Assembly (NCBI RefSeq): GCF_001661965.1
Contig: NZ_LYWZ01000007.1
Span: 1-64,000 of the forward strand
Direction: 5' to 3'
Source of the DNA: Croceicoccus mobilis
GTDB lineage: Bacteria > Pseudomonadota > Alphaproteobacteria > Sphingomonadales > Sphingomonadaceae
DNA length: 64,000 nucleotides
The stretch's first letter is position 1; each line of letters begins with the position of its first letter. This document shows, one piece after another, positions 1 through 8,521 of this stretch. The notes below the pieces were generated by a model, which was not told the origin of the DNA, made no database searches, and saw only the letters and a program-made list of their open reading frames with translations. Made by a program: the position numbers and the translations under genes.

Positions 1-7
1 TGTCGCG

Positions 8-68
8 TTGCCCTTAAATCTGAGACACGACGCGTTCGGGGATATTTTTTGCCCTTAATTATGAGATT
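8..68. repeat. Left-end transposase-binding repeats (two copies)
   Basis: Two direct copies of a 20-bp word with consensus TTGCCCTTAAWTMTGAGAYW lie at 8-27 and 49-68. The inner copy contains the stop codon of the ATPase-TniQ gene. Such end repeats are bound by the transposase in Tn7 and Tn5053. The binding role here is inferred from position and from the matching copies at the right end. Confidence 0.75.
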
Positions 69-1725
69 CCACTGCCATCGCGCCTATGCTTTTCGCGCGC
101 TGCCGGGCGATGTAAACAACCGCGGCAAGCAGACGTGGCTCCTTATCGAAGGCGCGCAATAGAGCAACCCTTGCATAGTCGTCGATGCCGGAGCTTGAGA
201 TGGCCGCTTTGACCAGTGGACGGGATTGGGCTGCATCAATTGCAGCAAGGCCAAACAGCCTTACTTCCAGCCTGTGGCCCTGAAGAGCGTATAACGGATC
301 TCCGCGGAAGGCCTTTAATGATATGGCAAAGGTGACCGCGCGCATTGCGCGCCGAAATTGCTTGGAGCTGCGTAATCGCGCGGCGTATTCAAGCCGCGCG
401 GCGCCGTTGCGCGCACGATTTATCAGCTTTTCGGGCATCTGTTCGCCACTGGCCTTGCCGAGCGTCGGCACAAGTCTCGTCCCACAAACCTGGCAGTCGA
501 ATGCCCAGGCTCGCCTCCAATGCTTGAGCGAAAGGCCCTCTCTGGAACATTGCAGGCAATGCTGGAATGGTATCTGGGCCGTCAGCGAGGCTTCTCGTGT
601 CGTCATTGCTGGGAAGGTCAAAGATCGCACAACATCTGGGTCAATCCGTGCGGCGTTGGCAATCTTCGCCGCCGCAGCCGCGTCGACGTTGAAGTTCAAG
701 GCGGTGCCATGCGCGGTATCGATTCTGAGATGAGCCAGTAGTTCCGCATCATCACAGTAGTTGGCCGCCGCCAGCCTAGACAACCAACCTGACAACAACT
801 CGTCGGGCAGCGGCGCGACAGTCTTGGGCAGCGGGTGCGGCTTCACACCCCGGACTTCTCGAGCCGCCGATGGGGGGTTCGCATGGCGCGACCAAACCGG
901 CGTCCATTTTGCGATTGCGTCATCGGTGATGCATTCATCACCTGTGACAATGGCGTCGATGGAAAGATCCTTGATCAGGGCGAAGATGCGCGAGGTCACC
1001 CCGCCGGTCAGCGCAAGTATCTGCTTTAGTGACTTGACCTTCAGATTGGATTTCTTCTCGAGGGGCATTGCCGCGATGAGTGTCTGGATCATGTCCGAGA
1101 ACTCGGCGTCGTCGCGCCAGTTTGGAAGGTGATGTTCGTCCAGCCGCCTGGCAAGCTGGATATCACCACGGATGGCATCGACGGCCTCGCTGACCCCCAG
1201 GCAGACCAGCGACACTTCGAGTTCATTGCTGAGATACCGCAGAACATTGAGAAAGCGGCGCTGTTCGCGGTGGGTCCCGGCCAAGAGGTTGTGGACTTCG
1301 TCGATCATGATCATCCGCAGGCCAAGGTCGCGCAAGAGCGCGACGACACGGACTTCGAGGGAGGCCACATTTTGAGCGCGCGCGCTCAGTGCCGTGGCCG
1401 GTGCCCCGACGGTCGCCAGGATGTGCAGATAGAACCGTCGTTCGTCGGGAGCTGGTGGTGCTTGTAACAGTAACAGCGGCGTTCGCGTAATTCCCGATGC
1501 TGGGTCATATTCCGGTGCATATCTGCGCGAAAGATTGCGGGCGATCATCGTCTTTCCGATCCCGGACGCGCCATGCACAAGAAGGCCAGGCATACGGGTT
1601 TGCCTTGGCGCTTCGATCATACACTGCAAACGGTCCAGAACTTGTTCGGCCCGCGGAAAGCCAATCCAGATATCCGATTGAATGAGGGTGATCCGACCGT
1701 CTTCCTCTGTTTTTCCTGCCCTCAA
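55..1725 (-). CDS. TniB-type AAA+ ATPase fused to a TniQ domain
   Basis: The N-terminal half is an AAA+ ATPase of the TniB/TnsC kind, with Walker A GASGIGKT and a Walker B stretch MIMIDEVHN. The C-terminal half, from about residue 315, begins with the TniQ signature PLPDELLSGWLSRL and carries a CxxC pair twice (CLQC, CQVC), as expected for the TniQ zinc site. In related transposons TniB activates the transposase and TniQ directs target choice; they are normally separate proteins. I chose the TTG start at 1725 because it lies 1 bp after the tniA stop and has GGAGAG just upstream. The frame stays open to 1842, but those residues would overlap tniA and look unrelated. The stop lies inside the left-end repeat. 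Confidence 0.85.
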   Translation of the reverse strand: MRAGKTEEDGRITLIQSDIWIGFPRAEQVLDRLQCMIEAPRQTRMPGLLVHGASGIGKTMIARNLSRRYAPEYDPASGITRTPLLLLQAPPAPDERRFYLHILATVGAPATALSARAQNVASLEVRVVALLRDLGLRMIMIDEVHNLLAGTHREQRRFLNVLRYLSNELEVSLVCLGVSEAVDAIRGDIQLARRLDEHHLPNWRDDAEFSDMIQTLIAAMPLEKKSNLKVKSLKQILALTGGVTSRIFALIKDLSIDAIVTGDECITDDAIAKWTPVWSRHANPPSAAREVRGVKPHPLPKTVAPLPDELLSGWLSRLAAANYCDDAELLAHLRIDTAHGTALNFNVDAAAAAKIANAARIDPDVVRSLTFPAMTTREASLTAQIPFQHCLQCSREGLSLKHWRRAWAFDCQVCGTRLVPTLGKASGEQMPEKLINRARNGAARLEYAARLRSSKQFRRAMRAVTFAISLKAFRGDPLYALQGHRLEVRLFGLAAIDAAQSRPLVKAAISSSGIDDYARVALLRAFDKEPRLLAAVVYIARQRAKSIGAMAVESHN

Positions 1726-1726
1726 T

Positions 1727-3361
1727 TCACCATCTCTCCACCTTGAACAATGGGCGCGATGTATCACCCGTATCGATCGCGCGCAGCCCTTCGGTTGTTG
1801 AGACGGCCGAGTTGGCGCCCTCCAATGTCCCTTTTCTTTCACGGGATCGGCGTTCGGCCCTCGTCAGGCTCCGGCTTTCAGACTCGATTTGGCGTTGCTG
1901 TCGGATCAGCTCAGCCAGGACCAGCTCATTGGACCCGGACTTGCCAAGGGCACGGGCATTCCTCATGGCTTCGCGATATTCCCAGAGCGACACAGGCGGA
2001 ATTTCCAGGTTTCGGTACCGAGCTTCGACGTATCGGTCATTATCCAGTTCGACCCAGATCACCGAGAGGTCGCGAGGGTCGTAGCGGACGACCACCTTTC
2101 CATCCCCGCGCCCGATGTGGCCTGCAAGCGCATCGGACCAGTACCGTATCTGGAACAGATGGATGCCGTCACGCCTGACCTTGCGCAGTTCACTTGGCAG
2201 AAAGCTCACCCGAAAGGCTTCAATCTCGAAGGGGATATCGCCCATCATTTGCTCTGAGAGCGCCTCCCATTTGGCAACGGGCGTGCAGCCAAGACTTGAA
2301 TGAATGCTGTTGTTGTAGCGGCAGATTTCCAGAGCAAACCAGCGATCGAAGTCGCTTAAGGTCATCGTGGCCATGCCCTCGGCGTCATAGTCGCCCTTGG
2401 CCACGACCGAGGATTGCGTTGTTCCAGGCAACAGGTGCACGGCCCCCATCATCGTGCCGATCAATCGTTCGATGTGCCCTCCGAAATGAGGACTGCCTGG
2501 CGGCCGATAGACCAGATCGATCCCCCATTCTGCACATGCCGACCGAAAGGCATGCGACCGGAAATCGCGCCCGTTATCGACGTGGATGCTATGCGGTTTA
2601 CCCTGCGCGGGCCAAGGAACATTGCGCACCAATTCCGCCAGAAGTTCCGCCTTGGGGGCCACAGCCTGTGTCAGGCAAAGCGCCACCGACAGACGCGAAG
2701 GTGCCTCGAGAGAGGTGTAATATCCGGTCACCATCCGCGTTGCGACGTCGATCGCCAGCGTGACCCAAGGCCGCCCAATTGGTTTGCGTTCAAAACTGTC
2801 GACGAGAATGATGTCCGCAGGCGTATGGTCGATTTGCACGACCTCCAGTGGCCGGTTTGCCTTGTTGTCGCCTACGACCGGCGCAAATTTCTGGCGGGCC
2901 GCCTTTGCGCCTTCGCGTGCCTTGGCAATTTCACGGGCATCCATTGCATCCAGCCTGCGCTGAACCGTCCGACGTGTCGGCGGTTGCAAGCCCTGCTGCC
3001 AGCACGCGCTTCGGATTTCTGTCACGATGCGCGACAGGCTTGGGCGTTCCCGCCGTAAGAAATAACGGCGAAGATGTTCTTCGATCACCGCTTCCACCTT
3101 GCCGGATATCAAGGTTGTACCAGTCGGGCGGCCCCGTTTCCGAGAAGCCAGCGCGCTGGTGCGCCCACCCTCTTCGGCCAGACGCTTTATCCAGCGCCAG
3201 ACAGTCGCCCTGCTGACACCAAGCTCCCAAACGGCGTCATTGATGCCACTTTCCAGACTGCCAGTTCCTTTGAGATATGCCTGAACAAGCGGACGCAGAA
3301 CGGCCGCCCTGCGCGCCTCCTCAGCACCAGCGGCAACGAAGTCTTCGCGATCATCATCCAT
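1727..3361 (-). CDS. tniA: TniA-like DDE transposase
   Basis: This 544-aa protein has an N-terminal helix-turn-helix region and an integrase-like catalytic core. The acidic residues are visible as QIDHTPAD, HVDNGRDF and GHIERL. Exactly 35 residues separate the second D from the E, giving a DD(35)E triad. The C-terminal third resembles the Mu-transposase beta-barrel region. It cuts and joins the transposon ends. ATG at 3361 is preferred; an upstream GTG at 3376 would add five residues. The gene is followed after 1 bp by its ATPase partner. Neither start has a strong ribosome-binding site, which fits low transposase expression. Confidence 0.88.
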   Translation of the reverse strand: MDDDREDFVAAGAEEARRAAVLRPLVQAYLKGTGSLESGINDAVWELGVSRATVWRWIKRLAEEGGRTSALASRKRGRPTGTTLISGKVEAVIEEHLRRYFLRRERPSLSRIVTEIRSACWQQGLQPPTRRTVQRRLDAMDAREIAKAREGAKAARQKFAPVVGDNKANRPLEVVQIDHTPADIILVDSFERKPIGRPWVTLAIDVATRMVTGYYTSLEAPSRLSVALCLTQAVAPKAELLAELVRNVPWPAQGKPHSIHVDNGRDFRSHAFRSACAEWGIDLVYRPPGSPHFGGHIERLIGTMMGAVHLLPGTTQSSVVAKGDYDAEGMATMTLSDFDRWFALEICRYNNSIHSSLGCTPVAKWEALSEQMMGDIPFEIEAFRVSFLPSELRKVRRDGIHLFQIRYWSDALAGHIGRGDGKVVVRYDPRDLSVIWVELDNDRYVEARYRNLEIPPVSLWEYREAMRNARALGKSGSNELVLAELIRQQRQIESESRSLTRAERRSRERKGTLEGANSAVSTTEGLRAIDTGDTSRPLFKVERW

Positions 3362-3390
3362 CAATATTTGCCACACGAAGCTGCGAACCC

Positions 3391-3500
3391 TGTCTCAGGT
3401 TTAAGGGCAAAAATATCGGATTTAAAGGCAAAATATCATATTTAAGGGCAAAGCAAGGCCGTTGATTTCGTTGGATTTCTCATCTCACAATTAAGGGCTA
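3391..3500. repeat. Right-end transposase-binding repeats (four copies)
   Basis: Four copies of the left-end word occur in inverted orientation at 3391-3410, 3412-3431, 3432-3451 and 3481-3500. The first three are nearly back to back, and the outermost lies just inside the terminal TGTCGCG. The right end therefore has four sites against two at the left. The transposase gene promoter must lie in or beside this array, so autoregulation by transposase binding is plausible. Confidence 0.75.
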
Positions 3501-3830
3501 CGCGACACCCGAAATTTGAAAGGAATAGACCTTGACCGGATAAGCATCATACAAGTCGATCTTCATCATCACGCGGTGTCCGTCGACTTCGAACCAGGCC
3601 ATGTCGCGTTCGGGACTGTCTGCCGAGAACGTGCAATTTCGCATGGCTGCCACGATTTTGGCTTGTGCGGCAAGGTCGAGGTCGGTTCGTTCGGGATTGA
3701 GCGTTGCCAGCAGGTTCGTGGTGAACATTGTCTTTGCGGTCTTGTCGCGGCCCATGCGGGCTTTGTCGTTGAGCAGAGCGACGGCCTCGCTGCGCGATGT
3801 TGTTGCGGTCGCGATGTTTGGGTCAGTCAT
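3498..3830 (-). CDS. DUF3768-like small protein, C-terminus cut by the transposon
   Basis: The protein has the features I recall for DUF3768: an ALLNDKAR start, an internal threonine region, DSPERDMAWFEVDG and MMKIDLYD. The family normally continues for 20-30 residues after KIDYYD. Here the reading frame runs into the transposon, and the last residues VA and the stop codon come from the element's TGTCGCGTAG end. The ATG at 3830 overlaps the stop of the upstream PP-loop gene by 8 bp, so it was the last gene of that operon. Function is unknown, and it may now be a remnant. The missing 3' part should lie left of the window. Confidence 0.55.
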   Translation of the reverse strand: MTDPNIATATTSRSEAVALLNDKARMGRDKTAKTMFTTNLLATLNPERTDLDLAAQAKIVAAMRNCTFSADSPERDMAWFEVDGHRVMMKIDLYDAYPVKVYSFQISGVA

Positions 3831-4722
3831 TTACGAGGTTTCCTGCGTGAAAGCGTTGAAGCCAGCTTGCCATTGGCATCCTGTCGGCGAGAGGTAGCGC
3901 GGCGGCGCGCTCCTGAAAGGCGATCAGATCTGGCGGCGCGTCGTTGATGATGCGGTCGATTTCGGCGGCAGGGAGAAGACATTCGTTGCGAATGAATTCG
4001 GTCATGTTGCCCGGCTTCTTGCGTGTCGATTTGCGCCATAAGCCTTCGACCGTTTTTAGCCGCGGTGCTGCACGCGCTTCGATCAGCACGATTGTACGAA
4101 GCCATTGGGCAGGTAGTGCCCGGACTTCGTCCGGCTTCATTGCGGTGCAGAATACGCACGATGATTTTGGGGGCACTGGCAGTCCGGCCTTGGCGATGCG
4201 CGATGTGCAGGCAGCTCGATCCCAACCCCATTCCCTTAGCGGGTATCGATTTTCGAATAGCGGATCATCGATCGTGCTTGCGTGAGCGTATCTTTGCCCG
4301 TCGCGTGGTGACGCATCGTAACCGATGTACCTGATTACTTTTTCGCCGGCCGCCCAGGCATCGATCGCTGGCTCCCATGTCTTGATGAATGCTTCTTGTG
4401 GCGCAGCCTTGTACTTCAGGGAGCAGCTGCTTCTGCCGAATGCGATCGACGGGAGGCAGCCATTGGTTAGCAATGATTCCGTCAAGTCTCGGTATGGTGG
4501 CCAGTTCTTGAAGCGTTTTGCCTCGTAGCGCACGACTTCATATCGGATGCCGTGGTCTGACATCCATTGCCGCATGAGCTCTTGGAATGCGTAGGTTTCA
4601 GGTTTTTCCGCCCCGGTATCGGCGGTAAGGACGAGATCGGGCGCTTTGCCGCGGCTTTCGAGTTCGAGGAGCAATGCGGTGCTATCGACACCCATTCCGT
4701 AGCTGAGGACACGCGGGCTCAT
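3823..4722 (-). CDS. PP-loop ATPase, PAPS-reductase superfamily (first copy)
   Basis: The 299-aa product begins with the P-loop motif SYGMGVDSTALL (residues 7-18), then DTGAEKPETY, CSLKYK and the pair CVFC. This matches the PAPS reductase/adenine nucleotide alpha-hydrolase superfamily, which activates substrates by adenylation. The Cys pattern (C...K, then CxxC) could hold a metal or Fe-S cluster, as in sulfur-transfer members. The substrate is unknown. The start at 4722 overlaps the stop of the GHKL gene as TAATG, indicating translational coupling. The frame continues upstream but in shadow sequence of the GHKL gene. A DndC-like or tRNA/DNA-modifying role is possible but unproven. Confidence 0.8.
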   Translation of the reverse strand: MSPRVLSYGMGVDSTALLLELESRGKAPDLVLTADTGAEKPETYAFQELMRQWMSDHGIRYEVVRYEAKRFKNWPPYRDLTESLLTNGCLPSIAFGRSSCSLKYKAAPQEAFIKTWEPAIDAWAAGEKVIRYIGYDASPRDGQRYAHASTIDDPLFENRYPLREWGWDRAACTSRIAKAGLPVPPKSSCVFCTAMKPDEVRALPAQWLRTIVLIEARAAPRLKTVEGLWRKSTRKKPGNMTEFIRNECLLPAAEIDRIINDAPPDLIAFQERAAALPLADRMPMASWLQRFHAGNLVND

Positions 4723-6395
4723 TATGCTGTTTCTGGGCAGTCCGACACGGATACCTCCATCTTCTCGTCGGCGATCCGGATCGAGACGATTTTCCCTTTG
4801 GGAAACATCCAGCGAATGCGGTCGAGATGATCGGCGAATTGGGTGCGGATCGCAGCGTTTTCGCCGTGGAGCAGCCGTGTTGCTAGTTCGCGCGCATCGC
4901 GCACGAAGCGGTCGTGCTGGGTGTCCCAGGAGTCGGCTTCGCAATCGTCGCTGGCACAGAAGAAAGCTTCCTCGAGCAGGTCGGCAAGATCTTCGGGCGT
5001 CAGGCTGTCGGAGCAGACATAGGCGATGGAGATGTTGTCGAGGTCGTCCCCCCATCGGTCGTCGGGAGAGATAAAGCTGACATCGGCAGGAACGCGGAAC
5101 TCCCGTTCGGTTTCACTTGCCGCGTGGGTGAGGTTGTAGCGCAGCTCGATGCCGGTGGCTTCGATGTGCGTGTCGAGTGCCGGGCAGCAGCCGTTCTCGC
5201 CATTGGCGTAGTTCGATCCGCTTGCGTCGATGTAAAATCGCGGATTGCAGAATTTCGGGAGGCGGTCGTACCAGCTGTAACCCTCGTATGGCGTGTGTTG
5301 CTCTGCCATGTTTTCGCGGATCTGGTGCTGATGGATGGCGCGAGCGATCGGGGCGGCGATATGGGGTTCGAAATTGTCGACGATGGAGGTCTTCTGTGGG
5401 TCGACTGAAAGCACTTCGCCGGTCGGGTGCCCGTTGTCGTTGTCGGCAGTCGCCGGCATCCATGCGTAAAGCACAGGTTCGGCCTCGGGTAGGTCGATGC
5501 CGAGATCGCGGGCGCGCTTCCAGCTGGCGAAGCTCAGTCGGTGTGACGGTTTTTTGCTGATCGCTTCGTAGATGGCCTTCCGGCAGGCAGTGACCAAGTC
5601 GGCAAACAGGTCATTCTGGACGAATTCCTTGCGAGCCGGGAGGACGAGCTGGAGGCCTGGCGTCGATCCGATATCGAGGCGTGCGTGGTATTCGGCCCGA
5701 CCGAAGCTTTCGGCTATCTCGGCCAGTCGCGCCGTGATGGTCAGGCCGTGGAAATTGACCGTCGGGGTCTGGTGGTAGCGACTTCCCGTGAATACGCCGA
5801 TCCTGCTGCCGTTCCATTCGACGATGTGGATTGCCCCGTCGAGGAAATCGGCGCGCGGTAGTTCTTCCTTGTTGAAATAGACCGGCGTGGGGCAATGCTT
5901 GGCAGCTGCCGCGAGGATTCGTTGGAAACGATCGAGCGTTGCGTCGGTGTCAACGAAGTCGATGCTGGTTCCGGGCATCATGTTATCGCTGGTGACGTGA
6001 ATGTCCTTTTCGCCGGTCCAGGCGTCGGCATCGATGGTCATTTTCCATCCGAGGCCTTTGTTGCGGGTTCGGGAACTGATCGTGATTTCGCGGCCGCTGA
6101 GGCTGAAGACGCCCATGCCGGCAGCATCTTCGGCCTGGGAAAGCTCAGGTGCCCATCCCGAGGTGCCGAGAGTGAGGACCTTTGACGGGTGGCTGATTCC
6201 GGAACCGTTGTCGTTGAAGCAGATGGCAAGCTGATCGCCATCCTGACGGGCTGTAACGCGGATAATGGTGGAACCTGCACGGCGTGAGTTTTGCAGAAGC
6301 TCGTTGGTGATGTCTTCGAGCGTGCCGTTGAAGAGGCGTGTAACCTTGGTGATCGTTTCCGGGCTGACGGCTGTCCGGATGGGAGTGTACTGCAT
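4722..6395 (-). CDS. GHKL-type ATPase (Hsp90/MutL/MORC-like fold), unknown function
   Basis: The N-terminal 200 residues carry the Bergerat nucleotide-binding fold: N box ELLQNSRRAG, G1 box DNGSGI and G2-like AAGMGVFSL. The remaining 350 residues match nothing I know; they contain an aromatic- and Cys-rich stretch (YANGENGCCPALD) and an acidic C-terminal part. It lacks the kinase H box and a membrane segment, so it is more like a MutL/Hsp90/MORC ATPase than a sensor kinase. ATG 6395 has GGAGG 5 nt upstream; a TTG at 6407 is less likely. It is translationally coupled to the PP-loop ATPase downstream, suggesting the two act together. Confidence 0.75.
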   Translation of the reverse strand: MQYTPIRTAVSPETITKVTRLFNGTLEDITNELLQNSRRAGSTIIRVTARQDGDQLAICFNDNGSGISHPSKVLTLGTSGWAPELSQAEDAAGMGVFSLSGREITISSRTRNKGLGWKMTIDADAWTGEKDIHVTSDNMMPGTSIDFVDTDATLDRFQRILAAAAKHCPTPVYFNKEELPRADFLDGAIHIVEWNGSRIGVFTGSRYHQTPTVNFHGLTITARLAEIAESFGRAEYHARLDIGSTPGLQLVLPARKEFVQNDLFADLVTACRKAIYEAISKKPSHRLSFASWKRARDLGIDLPEAEPVLYAWMPATADNDNGHPTGEVLSVDPQKTSIVDNFEPHIAAPIARAIHQHQIRENMAEQHTPYEGYSWYDRLPKFCNPRFYIDASGSNYANGENGCCPALDTHIEATGIELRYNLTHAASETEREFRVPADVSFISPDDRWGDDLDNISIAYVCSDSLTPEDLADLLEEAFFCASDDCEADSWDTQHDRFVRDARELATRLLHGENAAIRTQFADHLDRIRWMFPKGKIVSIRIADEKMEVSVSDCPETA

Positions 6396-6427
6396 TATTG
6401 CCTCCAATTTGGATTGAACACGACCAA

Positions 6428-6445
6428 CCCTCCCCCTCCCCTTTT
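6428..6445 (-). promoter_or_regulatory. G-rich leader motif, copy a
   Basis: Reading the minus strand, AAAAGGGGAGGGGGAGGG lies in the 103-bp gap between the 61-aa gene and the GHKL ATPase start. It is distinct from the gene's own Shine-Dalgarno (GGAGG at 6401-6405). Closely related sequences recur at 9181, 12561, 16098, 20374 and 21290, always with the G-run in the sense strand of the downstream minus-strand gene. Confidence 0.5.
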
Positions 6446-6498
6446 CAACGGGAGAAGGATGTCGGTTCCATTGTCTGTGCTAGGTTGCCGGAGCGCGA

Positions 6499-6684
6499 TC
6501 AGGTCTCGATTTGTATGACCTCGTTCTCGAGCGACCAGTGATCTTCCCAGGGGTCGCTTGAAGAGGGGCTATCCCTCTCGTTAAGCGTATCGATCGCCTC
6601 TTCTTCGTCCTCGGCCTCGATGTCGATCGTGATCCATTTTTCGACACGGTAGATCTGTGTGATTTTCGCTTTGAATACGGGCAT
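6499..6684 (-). CDS. Small acidic protein, unknown
   Basis: The ATG at 6684, preceded by GAGGTG, opens a 61-aa protein starting MPVFKAKITQIYRVEKW. The middle is strongly acidic (EAEDEEEAIDTLNE) and the end is WSLENEVIQIET. The N-terminal half looks like one beta hairpin plus a helix. It lies 23 bp after the preceding 233-aa gene in the same operon. I do not recognise the family; a small acidic partner or inhibitor protein is a guess. Confidence 0.6.
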   Translation of the reverse strand: MPVFKAKITQIYRVEKWITIDIEAEDEEEAIDTLNERDSPSSSDPWEDHWSLENEVIQIET

Positions 6685-6707
6685 GGAACACCTCTTCGGA
6701 TTGTGTT

Positions 6708-7409
6708 TTAGGAGGACTGGCAGTTCGCGGCCCGATAGGCGTCGTATCGAGCCTGTTCGTCGGCGATGAATTCGTCGATTGCGATGCGAAGATCGGGACA
6801 GGGTTTTTCGGCGACTTCGTTCCTGGCTTTGAGCCAAAGAGCGTCGGCTCGCGTCAGTCGGTTGCCGCGCTGTCGTTCGTAGACTTGCTCTGCGTAGTCG
6901 GGCTCGCCGGAGATGCCTGCGAGTGCCGCCTGCATCACCTCTTCGTCGGCGCCGTTGACGATCTCGTAGTTCGGTTCGATCTCCTTGAAGCTGGCGATGT
7001 TGCCGGGCGACGGGGCCATTTTGAAGCTATAGACCTTCTTGTCGGGTCCGATCGCGACGATGTTGCGTGCCGTTTTGCGCGCCAGGGTAAGCTTGGCTTC
7101 GTGCGTGGTGATGAGCCGCGAGACGTAGGTTTCGAGGTCGCATTGAATACCGCGATCCCATGCTGCGCGGTGCGCAGGATCGGGTTCGAACGGACCGCAG
7201 GGTGGCTCGGTCTCTTTCAGGTATGCGTCGACGGCTGCCAGCGTTGGCCCATCGTAATCCTGCAGGGGGTAGAAGTAATCTGCGCCGCCTGTGCCGCGGT
7301 TGGAGGCATGGAAGGCCTTCGAGCCATCGATCAGGATATGAGCCGTATAGGCAGTCGTTTCCTCGGACATGGAATCGACCACCTCGAGGTCTGCGATGGT
7401 GATTTTCAT
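6708..7409 (-). CDS. Hypothetical protein in the PP-loop operon
   Basis: This 233-aa soluble protein has no motif I recognise. It begins MKITIADLEVVDS, has a mixed alpha/beta composition, and ends in a helical acidic segment (IDEFIADEQARYDAYRAA). Its ATG overlaps the stop of the upstream PP-loop ATPase as ATGA (7406-7409), so it is translationally coupled to that enzyme and probably works with it. There is no signal peptide or membrane segment. Confidence 0.7.
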   Translation of the reverse strand: MKITIADLEVVDSMSEETTAYTAHILIDGSKAFHASNRGTGGADYFYPLQDYDGPTLAAVDAYLKETEPPCGPFEPDPAHRAAWDRGIQCDLETYVSRLITTHEAKLTLARKTARNIVAIGPDKKVYSFKMAPSPGNIASFKEIEPNYEIVNGADEEVMQAALAGISGEPDYAEQVYERQRGNRLTRADALWLKARNEVAEKPCPDLRIAIDEFIADEQARYDAYRAANCQSS

Positions 7410-8521
7410 TGCTGATATTCCTTTTCGGCCTTGCGGCGGTGGGTTGAATGCAGTTCGGCAAATCGCGCCCGAATGTCGCTTGGTGTCGGATAGAGGTTCG
7501 ATATCGAGCGGTCGGTGAGGATGGCGTTGCGCACGGTGGCGATAGCTGTTGCCTCATCGATGGTTGGGACGCGTGGAGGCCAACCTCGCTTGAATCGGAG
7601 GTCCGGAGGGAGAGAGGTTTCGAGTCTTCGCCTCAGCGCGGCGCTTTTGATTGCGGCAGGCAGGTGGCGAGCTTGCTCGGGGGAGAGCAACTCGGGGGTC
7701 ACCTGGGCAAGCCATCGGCCAGGTTGAAAGGAAAAACCTGATGCCAGTTCGAGATCGACGATGTCAGCGTATGAGGCGTGGTTTCCGGCGCACAGCGACG
7801 CGGTCTGCAGATTGTGCAAGCTTGCGAGGACGCAATAGGAGCAGCTCAGGCGCGTAGAGCCCATCCCGTAGGCAGGGTGGAGAGGCAATCCGTTGGCGGC
7901 GTGGTATTCGTAGACCTGATCGTCAGTCCACTCGATGATCGGGTTCCAGCTGAAAAGGCGCGTTCCCGCTCGGTTGTTGACCGGTGTGTGCGAGGCCTCG
8001 AATTTCGATATCGGTGCTTTGGCTCGGCCGAGACTTTCTGCGCGTCGGACGCCGATAACGGAAATGATCGTTTTCCCGTGGTGGCGTCGTTTCAATTCGG
8101 CGTTGATCGGTGAGACTTTGGCTTCGCTGGTGCAGAAACGCAGGGAGGCTGATGAGAAGGGCGATATCAGCTGGTAGGTTAGCAAATCGCGGTAGCGGGC
8201 TTGTGATCGCGACCAGCGGTCCTGCCAGCGCTCGATCAGGCCGCCGGCCTTTCGCCGGACCACGGTGAGCTCGACGGCTAGATTGTCGGCGACCTGTTCG
8301 ACGAATTTTGGCGTCTGCTTCCATTCGATCTTGCCGAGGTCCGCGTGTATCGCGTGGCGGCGGGATTTCGGATGGCCTATCGAGTCCAGATAGACGTCAA
8401 CCCGGTGAGCGGCGGCACTTGAGTCTTTGCCGCCCGACAGGCTGTAGACGATCTCCGTGTCTGTGGTGATTTCCTTGGCAATGGTCGGGTCGATGGCGAG
8501 CTGGGGTGCATCGCGTGTCAT
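7406..8521 (-). CDS. PP-loop ATPase, PAPS-reductase superfamily (second copy)
   Basis: The 371-aa protein has the classical PP-loop SGGKDSSAA at residues 29-37, then FCTSEAKVSP, IGVRRAES and a CSYC pair. These are hallmarks of PAPS reductase-like enzymes that adenylate a substrate. The GVRRAESxxR arrangement and the IIEWTDDQVYEYH motif resemble phage and plasmid PAPS-reductase-family proteins rather than assimilatory CysH, whose C-terminal ECG(I/L)H is absent. It shares a Cys plan with the copy at 3823-4722 but is clearly diverged. Its ATG and TGA overlap both neighbours by 4 bp, so it is the core of one operon. The substrate is unknown. Confidence 0.82.
   Translation of the reverse strand: MTRDAPQLAIDPTIAKEITTDTEIVYSLSGGKDSSAAAHRVDVYLDSIGHPKSRRHAIHADLGKIEWKQTPKFVEQVADNLAVELTVVRRKAGGLIERWQDRWSRSQARYRDLLTYQLISPFSSASLRFCTSEAKVSPINAELKRRHHGKTIISVIGVRRAESLGRAKAPISKFEASHTPVNNRAGTRLFSWNPIIEWTDDQVYEYHAANGLPLHPAYGMGSTRLSCSYCVLASLHNLQTASLCAGNHASYADIVDLELASGFSFQPGRWLAQVTPELLSPEQARHLPAAIKSAALRRRLETSLPPDLRFKRGWPPRVPTIDEATAIATVRNAILTDRSISNLYPTPSDIRARFAELHSTHRRKAEKEYQQ

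Larger units (their letters stand above)
1..3507. mobile_element. Two-gene TniA/TniB-TniQ transposon (Tn5053/Tn552/Tn7-like group)
   Basis: The two ends are inverted repeats. Both begin TGTCGCGT, followed after one or two bases by GCCCTTAA and a TGAGA word, read from base 1 on the plus strand and from base 3507 on the minus strand. The element encodes a DD(35)E transposase and an AAA+ ATPase fused to a TniQ domain, and nothing else. TGT...ACA termini and subterminal 20-bp repeats are typical of this transposon group. The left flank lies outside the window, so a target duplication cannot be checked; the right flank begins CCCGA. The element interrupts the 3' end of the neighbouring small gene. 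Confidence 0.85.

Noticed and set aside
1726-1842. Upstream extension of the ATPase-TniQ gene
   Set aside because: The extra 39 residues overlap tniA in another frame. A TTG with a ribosome-binding site 1 bp after the tniA stop is a better start.
6428-6445. Canonical four-tract G-quadruplex
   Set aside because: Only three G-runs with single-base loops are present in most copies, so the standard four-tract rule is not met without splitting a run. I report it as a recurrent motif, not as a proven quadruplex.
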